Translations under genes and position numbers: made by a program
The notes under the pieces: model-generated
Told to the model about the DNA's origin: nothing
The model's database searches: none
What the model saw: only the letters and a program-made list of their open reading frames with translations
Shown: positions 55,706-64,000 of the stretch, in pieces
How positions within the stretch are numbered: the stretch's first letter is position 1
Layout: each line of letters opens with the position of its first letter
Origin: Anisodus tanguticus
Lineage: Eukaryota > Streptophyta > Magnoliopsida > Solanales > Solanaceae
Length of the DNA stretch: 64,000 bases
Direction: 5' to 3'
Assembly (NCBI GenBank): GCA_034509755.1
Contig: CM067546.1
Coordinates: 35,052,383-35,116,382, forward strand

Positions 55706-56700
55706 CTAGGCAGTGTTGTGTCGCGGCTGGGCCACTGTTTCGGGGCCCAAGTTTACCAAATTATTTGGGCTAGCCAAAAAAGTGGGTTCGGTTGGGGATG
55801 AGAAAGGTTGGGACAAATACGGGGCCAGACCATCATTAAGGAAATCATAGGTAGGGGGTCCGGACTCATGCATTTTGGTAAATGAGAAATTTGTTTCATA
55901 AAAAATTACATGACGACTCACAATTATTTTATTGGAGGAGATGTCGTAACATTTGTAACATCGATGATTAGAGGGATATCCCAAGAAAACACAAGAAGTA
56001 GGCCGGGGTTAAAGTTTGGTGATTGTGGTGGATGGAAAAAGAGGATAGCATAAGCACCCGAATACCCGTAAATTAGAATAAGATGGGTCCTGTAAGTAGA
56101 GGATTTTTAGAGGAACTTGATAGGACAAATTTTTGTGGGGAAGTATGTGTAATAAATATGTGGTCATTTGTAGTGCATGATGCCAAAACGAGGTGGGTAA
56201 TGATGCATGGGTAAGGGATGTTCGAACAATGTTATTAATAGTTCGTATCTTTCGTTCCGTCTTTCTATTTTGTGAGGATGAGTGGGGAAATGAAAGGTGA
56301 AAGTTTAAACCATTAGAGTTGCAAAAATGCCAAAAATGCCTATTATCAAACTCTCTACCATTATCACATTGAATATTTTTGATATCCCGTTCAAATTTGT
56401 TTCGGATGAATGCTCTAAAATTGAGAAATGTGGAAAAAACTTGTGATTTTTTAGACAAGGAAAACGTCCACAAAAAATTAGAATAATCATCTAACAAGAA
56501 CAAATAATATCTATGGCGTGAAGATCTCAAAACGGGTGATTTCCAAATATCAGAATGGATAATAGCAAAAGGCATAAGTGTGCATGAATTAGATGAAACA
56601 AATGGCAATTGAATATGTTTACCAAGTGGACATGAATGACACTTATTCAAAGTACGTGTTTGAGTACATGAAATAAAATTATTTTATTTGAGGGAGGCTA
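55706..56700 (-). pseudogene. Integrase of Copia C
   Basis: 56009-56650: HSCPLGKHIQLPF, IIHSDIWKSPVLRSSRHRY (first D), NIQCDNGREFDNRHFWHFCN (second D), HSSSQNRKTERKIRTINNIV (E), FGCLCYPLFPSTTITKL. It ends at a stop near 56009 and resumes at 55706-55984 with MGYPSNHRCYKCYDISSNKI. All three catalytic acidic residues are visible. Confidence 0.9.
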
Positions 56701-56936
56701 AAATAGGTGCTCCCGGATGACCCAAACGTTCATGCCATAACGAAGGTGCGAAAGCTGCAAAAATGGATGGTAACTTGGATCGTTGAATTGGTGAGCTAAT
56801 TGGATAGAGCTCCCCTTAACTATCACATCTCATTAGAAGCGTCCTCGTCTGAAAAATACTTTGCGAAAAATCCAAAAAGGTCAAAAGTAATAGACACTCA
56901 ATTATCAGTAGTAAACTTTCTAACAAATACCAAGTT

Positions 56937-57134
56937 TTAAATTAATTTTGGAGCATGAAGAACATTCTTTAAGGTTAGTGGTGGGTTTAGTGGAGACAAT
57001 TTAGTAGAACCATAACCTCGAATTGGAATAGAATGACCATTTCCGACAATTATATCTTTATTTTTGCTCAAATTAAAATAGGACGAGAGATTACTTTGTG
57101 AGGACGTCATGTGAGACGTCGCTCCAGAGTCCAT
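56937..57134 (-). pseudogene. Protease of Copia C
   Basis: MDSGATSHMTSSQSNLSSYF (intact DSGA active site), GNGHSIPIRGYGSTKLSPLN, LKNVLHAPKLI. Downstream, near 56700-56930, the frame decays before the pre-integrase HH motif (LWHERLGHPGAPI-like). Confidence 0.85.
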
Positions 57135-57395
57135 TTACCAATTCGCGTCGGGCATATTAAGTCCAAGAGTGAGCATGGCGGACTCAATATTGGTTGGGCT
57201 AGCCACTGCCGAGTGGGCGTCCTGCCACTGGGTCGGCTATGGCCCAAAACTGCCTGTTCCGCTACTATTTCTCGGCCCAAAGGAGTTTCGCCCACCCATT
57301 GTGTGGAATTCCAGAGCCTTGGACTGGGCCTGGCCTATTTACCCATCGGGAATGGATAGGGTGGCACAACCCAAGGCCACTGCCATGCCCACTGG

Positions 57396-58257
57396 CTAGT
57401 CCGCCGCGGGGCTGCCACTGCTGTCCGCCGGTACTGTTGTTCCTGCCGCAGTGTCCTCCGCCACTCGAATTCCGGTGGCCTCCACTTTTGTTATTTCCGC
57501 GATTTCCACCCCGATTTTTACCATCATTTTATCATTTTTGTCCCCGATTTTGTTGTACAGGTTCAAAATTGATAGTAGCTTCATTGGTTGGGGTGGCAAT
57601 CATGGCGGAATTTGAGACGGTTGCAGCCTTTTTGGCGAAACGCCCCTCTTCAATAATAACCATTGAACGGGCTTGGTAAAAAAGTGGTAGAGGATTGTTT
57701 TGTCAGATGAGCATTCCCACACCACTATACGCGTCGGTAAGGCCGGCAACCAATTGTAGAACCATTCGATTGTTGGTAATCGGCGAACAAACATTCTTGA
57801 GTTGATCCGATAAAAGTTTGAGGTGTTGACAATACGTCGACACATTCAAAAAATCCGCCATGTCGGTGGTGGAGAATTCTTGCTCCAACATGACGGCTAG
57901 GGAATTTTTGTTGTCTTGAAAAATACCCCGCAAGCGATTCTAGGCCTCCATCATTGTAGAATCGAGTTACATTATTTTGTGCAACAAATCACTAGAGATA
58001 GTTGCATAAATCCACGAGAGAACTGTCGCATCAAGAGTTACCCAAAGTTCGTTTTCATCATCGATTTTAAACACATTTTCTTTGCTTTTTTCCGGTGGGA
58101 TTATGTGATGAATAACCCGGTGGGAGCGACAACAGATTTTAAATAGCTCTGCCCAAGTTGTATAATGAACATTTTCCATCTCAAGAGTGACGGAAATATG
58201 CGTTTTGATGTTAGAGGCGGCAATAGCGGGATGAAATGTGCATTTAGAGTCAGACAT
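57396..58257 (-). pseudogene. Gag of Copia C
   Basis: Start at 58257: CTFHPAIAASNIKTHISVTL, VHYTTWAELFKICCRSHRVI, ATVLSWIYATISSDLLHKIM then a stop. 57703-57933 continues IFQDNKNSLAVMLEQEFSTT, VSTYCQHLKLLSDQLKNVCS and RMVLQLVAGLTDAYSGVGM. 57396-57599 is an Asn/Gly/Ala-rich tail with no evident zinc knuckle. UBN2-type Gag, closely like that of Copia B. Confidence 0.9.
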
Positions 58258-58394
58258 TGTTGACCGGAAAATGAAAAGAATAATGGAAAAAAGAAAAAAT
58301 AAATAAATAAGGGTGGTGGTCGGACGGTTGTAATGGAGTAAGGGTGGCCGAATTTCGGAAAATAAATTGTTTAGGGTAGGATCTTTTCCCTAAT

Positions 58395-58406
58395 CTTCTG
58401 ATACCA
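58395..58406 (-). other. Primer-binding site of Copia C
   Basis: TGGTATCAGAAG on the minus strand, directly inside the 5' LTR. Confidence 0.8.
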
Positions 58407-58616
58407 TGTAAGAATATTTTTCTCAATATTATTCTTCTAAAAATGTGGTAATTATACAACAAGTAGAGCCACATCTTAGGCTACAATTAGGCTACTAATA
58501 AGATATAATTAAGCTAATATCATGTCATCTAATCTATATACTTTAATGCTAATTTATGATTCTAAAATCAATTATAATAATTACTAATTATAATATTAAT
58601 TACTAATTATTCTATA
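58407..58616 (-). repeat. 5' LTR of Copia C
   Basis: 210 bp, the partner of 52939-53164. The last base pair before the duplication has lost the C of the terminal CA. Confidence 0.85.
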
Positions 58617-58621
58617 GAACT

Positions 58622-59224
58622 CTATGACTTCTTTTTCACCGCACCACCTTCATCTTGCTCTTCTTTCCCCATTTCCCCCTTCTTTGACTTGCTTTACCAT
58701 ATCTCCTTTTTCCTTCTTCTTTTTTGCCAAATTTAATTAGCATTTTCTCATATTGACAAATTTTATGGAATCCGGTTGGGAATGGGAAAAAAAAATCTAT
58801 TAGAGAGTATTTTCTCTTTCAATGATTTTTACTTGAGATATATTCAACATTTAAACATTATGGTTTAACTTTCAATGTTTTTAGCATTGAAACCGTTATA
58901 TTTTTAAAATTTTGAGTTAATAAAAATTATTTATTGAAATTTGAGTAGATTTTACATGTAAATTTATACTCCGTTGTAAAAGTATTGAGTTCATATAAAT
59001 CAAGTACCGACAAGCTATATCCGCTCCTGGGTCTTACTCGACGGAAATTAGAGTTAGTTGGGACTCCAAAACAGACACCGAATAAGAAACTAAATAAAGT
59101 GATATATTCTTACAATCATTTGTTTATTTTATCCTAGTTAATTTCTCTATATGTTATTGCCTATTGTTCCGTAAAATCCAATTCAAAGGAGGTGTAAAAT
59201 CCTGGAATGATGATATATATGAAG
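58622..59224. other. Gene-free intergenic stretch
   Basis: No supportable gene. A pyrimidine-rich stretch (CTTCTTTTT, CTTCATCTTGCTCTTC) lies at 58625-58730. Confidence 0.5.
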
Positions 59225-59226
59225 TA

Positions 59227-59454
59227 CTTCATCCGTCTCAATTGAAGTGTATTAGTTTGATTTGTCATGGAGTTTAAGAAATAAAGGAAGACTTTTGAAT
59301 TTTGTTGTCTTAAATTAAAGATGTATGAGGTCTTTTAAATCTTGTGATCTTAAACTTGCATTGTAATTGAAAAACTTACTAAATATAGAAAGATACATTC
59401 TTTTTTGGACAGATCAAAAAAGAAAATAAGACACTTAAATTGAAAGGGATGGAG
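59227..59454. mobile_element. Stowaway-type MITE, second copy
   Basis: Inverted ends CTTCATCCGTCTCAATTGAAGTGT and ACACTTAAATTGAAAGGGATGGAG with TA on both sides (59225-59226 and 59455-59456). 228 bp. Same family type as 9866-10103 but diverged. Confidence 0.85.
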
Positions 59455-59488
59455 TAAGAAGAATCCAAGTGTGCAAACTAGAATTAAA

Positions 59489-59730
59489 CCTCGTATACCT
59501 CATAACACTAACAAAGCATACACGTATTAACCTTATACCTTTTACCAAACGTTGTAAACTCGGGCTTTACTTCCACCACATACACCCAATCCTCTTTTCA
59601 CATTCATTTAAAAAGAAAAGACAAGTTCAAAACCAAAAAGATCTATAGAAAGATTATAAAAAACTAAAAAAGTCAAGAAACTGAAACTTTGAACTGCCAG
59701 CAATGAAGTTTGACTAATTTTCAAAACTAG
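59489..59730 (-). repeat. Unidentified dispersed repeat R1, copy 2
   Basis: Inverted relative to 13590-13858; the shared blocks are described there. The minus strand carries ATGAATGTGAAAAGAGGATT and TATGTGGTGGAAGTAAAG. Confidence 0.6.
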
Positions 59731-61806
59731 ATTAATGTAGCTATCAGCTATAAAACTGAAAGAAAGAATTCTCAAAGTGCATCATGATCACAACTCTCAT
59801 TTTAGTTTTTCGCATGATTAATAGGGTATTAAAATAAATTACTTAATAGAATGAGGTAATTATGAAGTATTTAATCCAACTAATTAGGAACAGAGTGATA
59901 TATGACGGAATCTATCTAAAAGGCATGATCAGAAGAATTGTGTTGGCACGATCCAAAATCGCAAAGTCGTGATGGCACTAACCTCAAGGATTAGTAAGCC
60001 AACCACAGTCATCCAACTAGAATTAAATAGAAAAATACAATGAGGAAATTGTTAAGTAAATTAATTTAAGTCTTATGAAATTTCATAGTATAAATAATAC
60101 AAAAATAATACAAACTCCCAAGACTGGTGTCACTCGTACAAGAACTATCTATGGAATACAGGTTGGAATATACCCTTAAATACATAATTATCCCGAAATG
60201 CGAAGACAAAATTAAGAAGTAAGGAAGAAGCATCCGGTACCACAGATCTCCATGTAGCTCACCCCGAATCCTTCGAAATAGCTCCACAACGGCTGGATAG
60301 TCGCAACCTCCACTAGAACTAGGAATAGAACCTGCACACGAAAAGGTACAACAAGTGTAGCGTGAGTACAAAAATAACGGGTACTCAGCAACATCGTCGA
60401 CCGATCCTATCTTAAACGGAGGCGAGGGATGACCTACCGATTACTACTTCCACACATACTGCCATCAGTTTACTATAATGACGCAATATCTGAATCCACT
60501 TAAACCAAGAGTCCAGGCCTAGGTTATAGAATCTAGTTCCCCAAGCCAAATAAGGTATTCACAATTCATATCAATAGAGTCTAATCAATTAAATATTTAA
60601 GCCTAAGAATAAGAACCTCTCACTACTCAGGAACATTCAGATAGCCAAGTAGAATGATAAATCGACAATTACTCAGTTTAGGAAAACAAGCAACAAGGAA
60701 GGAATGAGTAAATGATATGAAATGTAGATGTTATGCAATGCAAGGCCTTTGTTTCTCATCACCGGTACACACACGTTCGAATGTCAACAAATCGTGACCC
60801 ATGGAAACTCGCGAGGTCCATATACCACTTAGGCTCACATAAGTATAATCACACAGAAGGCTCACACATTACCTAAGTATGCTCACAAAGCAGGCTCACA
60901 CAGTGCCTAAGTATAATCACCCTGCAGGCTCACACAACACCTAAGTATGCTCCCATAATATCTAAGTATAATCACACAACTCTTATACTCGTCTATTGCC
61001 ACACATGTTTATACATTATGAAGCGTAATTATGATATGCACAACAGCAAGAAGCAACTATAGGCCACACAGTTTAGTACATTATGAAGCATAAATATAGT
61101 ATGCTAAAAAACAAGAAGCATTTATAGGCCACGCAGGTTCTGACTTAGTCATTTATACAATAAAGACTCGATCTTTAATTTCTTTTTATTTTAAACAAGT
61201 ATGATGGAATGAAAGGGTACACACGGTCACAAAGCACACAAAAAAATAATAATATCATAGAAAGTACAAGCTCCATACCCCACTCACGGATCCAAAAGAT
61301 CATACTATACTATCAGCTAGTGCCCAAAGCATGACATTCTTCTAAGTAATTTAAGCAAAAATACCCATAACATGGCACCGGTACCCGATATGAGTGCTCG
61401 TCACCTCACACATATCAGGACCCCCTTATAAATCCATTACTCCTCTCTTTAGTTAATTCAAATCAACCATGACGCTTAAGTATGGAACAAGATCTCAAGT
61501 TGTCTGGAATGGGAAGTCCAAAGTCACGATGTCGCTTTGCCTTTTCGAATAGCCTCCTCGCGGTGCCAATCTGCTCAAACATAGATTAAGCATCAAAATA
61601 TGATACAAGCGATTCCCATATTACTTTATGCAAGATTTGGGTTTAGAAAGTCCACCCAAAAACCCCATTCTAAAAACTCCAAGATCAAATTTGTAATTGT
61701 ACTAGGAAATCGGGGTTAATATATAGTACTCTAATAGTTCACACGATCCCAACGGTACCCATAATGGCATTCTTTAAAACAAAACCCAAAATGACACCCA
61801 AAAAGT

Positions 61807-63655
61807 GATTTCCGAGCCCAAAGGCAAAATAGAAATTTCTTTCTCAAATTCATCTACTCATAGTCTAAGGAACCTAGATATGCAATATCATGAAATTCTA
61901 ACCTCATAATCATGCTTAATCAATAATTTATAGCTTTTCAAGCCTAGGGTTTATTCTCTTAAGTTTCTCCATCCTAAACATGGATTATAGCGTGGAAAAT
62001 CCAAATAATTGAAGACTTAATCATAAAATGGGAGTTGGAATCTTACCCTCTTGAAGAACTAGAACAATCCTCTCCAAAATCTCCTTAATCCGAAGTCTAG
62101 GGTTCAAAATGAGTGAATGGGAGGTCAAAACACGTTTTGGGGATTTTATAATCTGCCTAGTGACTCACCCTTGACGATCGCAGGACCTAACCTCACGATT
62201 GCGAGGACACGAAATTGATACACATCGCGTTCGCGGGAAGACCATCGCGATCGCGATGGCCAACAGACCCGAGGACCGCTTTCGCGATGCCTTCTCCACG
62301 AACGCGAAGAAGAACACAAGCAAAAGCTGGTTTCCATAACATCCTCCCGGAAACCCCAAAACTCATTCGGAACCTCCCGGATACAAATAAGATATGCAAA
62401 CCACTCCTAAATCACGTAACAAATTTGCTCACGCACTCAAAATCATCATACGAGGTCATATTGACCAAGGGTCCCACCAATTCACACTATATAGTTCTTA
62501 AATCTAGAATTTCAACCACACACCCAAAATGCTTCCGAGTGCCTCAGGAACTGAACTAATGGTTCGACTATACCATACCCGACATTCTGGACCTGATGAA
62601 ATCAATGAAACTTCAAAAAAGATTCAAATGTCCTCAAGATTTACTTTAGTCAATCAAAGCTTATTTCTTAAACTTAAGACTTTTCAATTGTCACAATCTT
62701 ACCCATAACTCTTTCAAAACATTTGATTTCCGAGCACAAAGGCAAAATATAAACTTCTTTCTCAATTTCGTTTACTCATAGTCTAAGGAACCTAGATACG
62801 CAATATCATCAAATTCTAGCCTCATAATCATGCTTAATCAAGAATTTATAGCTTTTCAAGCCTAGGGTTTATTCTCTTAAGGTTCTCCATCCTAAACATG
62901 GATTCTAGCATGGAAAACCCAAATAATTGAAGACTTAATCATAAAATAGGAGTTGTAATCTTATCCTCTTGAAGAACTTGAACAATCCTCTCCAAATTAT
63001 CCTTAATCCGAAGTCTAAAGGTTCAAAATGAGTGAATGGGAGGTCAAAACACATTTTGGGGATTTTATAACATGTCCAGTGACTCACCCTTTGCGATCAC
63101 GGGACCTTACCTTGCGATCGTGGGGACACGGAATTGATACACATCGCGTTCGAGGTAGGACCCTCACAATCGCGATGGCCAACAGACCTGAGGGTCACGT
63201 TTGCGATGCCTTCCCTGTGAACGCGAAGAAGGACACTAGCAGAAGCTGAAACCCAAAATATCTGGTTTCCATAACATCCTCTTATAACCCCAAAACTCAT
63301 CCAAAACCTCCCGCATACAAACCAGATATGCAAATCACTTTTAAAATACACAACAAATCTGCTCGTGCACTCAAAATTATCATACAAGGTCATTTTGACC
63401 AAGGGTCCTACCAACACACACTATAAAGCTCTTAAACCTAGAATTTCAACCATACACCCGAATGCTTCTGAGTGCCTCAAGAACTAAACCAATGGCTCAA
63501 CTATACCATACCCGACATTCTGGACTTGATGAAATCGACGAAACTTCGAAAAAGACTCAAATACCCTCAATATTGACTTTAGTCAACCAAAGCTTATTTA
63601 TTAACTTAAGACTTTCTAATTTTCACAATCTTAACCTAAACTCTTTCAAAAAACT
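61807..63655. repeat. Tandem duplication, period 918 bp, inside the Gypsy F LTR
   Basis: GATTTCCGAGC at 61807 recurs at 62725, and the two copies (61807-62724 and 62725-63655) can be aligned from end to end with scattered differences. Each includes a CG-rich block with GCGATCGCGATGGCC-type text (62170-62330 and 63080-63240). Confidence 0.9.
62242..62259. repeat. Perfect 18-bp CG-rich palindrome
   Basis: CCATCGCGATCGCGATGG is its own reverse complement. The equivalent place in the second tandem copy is no longer palindromic. Confidence 0.8.
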
Positions 63656-63944
63656 TGGGACCCATTCCAACAGTCCACCTAAGTCATAAATTACGTTCCA
63701 GAGCTAATGGAACCATCAAAATTCAATTCCGGACGCATTTACTCTAAAGTCAACTCCTAGTCAAACTTTCTAAACATGAAACTCCCAAAATTCAAACCAT
63801 TGATTCTCTCATTATTCTCATTTGATTGCCTCGTAAGTCGCGCCACCTACCTCCACACATCAAAATCACCATAACTAGGCTAGAGAAAATGGTGTTTTCA
63901 AGAGAATACGCTAAATGGCCAAAATGACCGAATAGGTCGTTGCA

Positions 63945-64000
63945 TTATCCACCACTTAAACACGTATTCATCCTCGAGCATAAAAGAGAAAAAAATATCA
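63945..64000 (-). other. Start of Gypsy F internal region (polypurine side)
   Basis: On the minus strand AAGTGGTGGATAA precedes the LTR. This is the place where the polypurine tract is expected, in a weakened form. Confidence 0.45.

Larger units (their letters stand above)
52939..58616 (-). mobile_element. Copia retrotransposon C with nested hAT
   Basis: Minus-strand element with LTRs 52939-53164 and 58407-58616, target duplication GAACT (52934-52938 and 58617-58621), primer site TGGTATCAGAAG (58395-58406) and polypurine tract TTGCAGGGGAG (53165-53175). Without the hAT (53280-54045) it is about 4.9 kb. Gag and pol are closely related to Copia B. The protease, integrase and RT active sites are all still visible, so it is the least damaged of this group, but it has frameshifts. 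Confidence 0.9.
59941..63944 (-). mobile_element. 4-kb LTR of Gypsy retrotransposon F, element continues beyond the window
   Basis: Plus-strand ends are TGTTGGCACGATCC and AGGTCGTTGCA. The text CGTGATGGCACTAACC near the left end and the sequence after the right end (CCACTTAAACACGTATTCATCCTCGAGCA) match the layout of long Solanaceae Gypsy LTRs and their polypurine side (recollection). By analogy with Gypsy E this would be the 3' LTR of a minus-strand element whose body lies right of 64000. It could also be a solo LTR if nothing follows. The frames inside are not genes. Confidence 0.65.

Noticed and set aside
62215..62559. 114-codon plus-strand frame in CG-rich DNA
   Set aside because: Lies in a long Gypsy LTR. 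The second tandem copy breaks the frame, so no selection for coding is apparent.

Overview
This window reads as plant nuclear DNA, most likely from a Solanaceae genome. That assignment is an inference: the 5'-truncated LINE with its zf-RVT tail, the SINE with the B-box-like GAGCTATGG and GGTGCGAATCC motifs, the CTG/CCG-rich Del/Tekay-type LTRs and the Stowaway/Tourist MITEs match families I know from tomato, potato, pepper and tobacco. I see no convincing intact host gene in 64 kb. Nearly everything is transposable elements at different stages of decay, and most of them can be delimited to the base by their target-site duplications (TSDs).

Layout. 311-8789: a 5'-truncated LINE (12-bp TSD), broken by a 1.6-kb solo LTR (382-2009) and by a complete but decayed Copia element (2681-8483). 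8790-15231: AT-rich intergenic DNA with a Stowaway MITE, a SINE with a 13-bp TSD and several unexplained degenerate repeats. 15237-31952: a Copia element (A) that carries a non-autonomous hAT in its RT (16163-17067) and a 10.8-kb Gypsy chromovirus-type element (E, 20673-31431) in its gag. 32720-37698: Copia element B. 38874-42330: a hAT transposon with a broken BED-finger/hAT transposase. 43158-44058: a MULE-like element with long terminal inverted repeats. 44733-45272: a Tourist-like MITE with a very G-rich core. 46541-51959: Copia element D. 52939-58616: Copia element C with another hAT inside its RNase H. 59227-59454: a second Stowaway MITE. 59941-63944: a 4-kb LTR of a further Gypsy element (F) that runs off the right edge.

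All autonomous-type retroelements whose orientation can be read (LINE, five Copia, two Gypsy) lie on the minus strand. Every open reading frame of note is a fragment of gag, protease, integrase, RT, RNase H or transposase, broken by stops, frameshifts or deletions. The relations between genes here are therefore nesting relations (who inserted into whom) and not operon-like cooperation. The youngest large insertion is Gypsy E: its two 2.8-kb LTRs are nearly identical apart from a peculiar CTG/CAG versus CCG/CGG/CG pattern that may be a consensus artefact of methylated DNA.

I found no CRISPR, operon, tRNA or rRNA gene and nothing that I would call a new cellular system. The points most worth a second look are the nested loci, the CHG anomaly, the possible captured sequence in the MULE-like element, the G-rich MITE core, tandem duplications inside the Gypsy F LTR and the Copia D reverse transcriptase, and an unidentified repeat present near both ends of the window.
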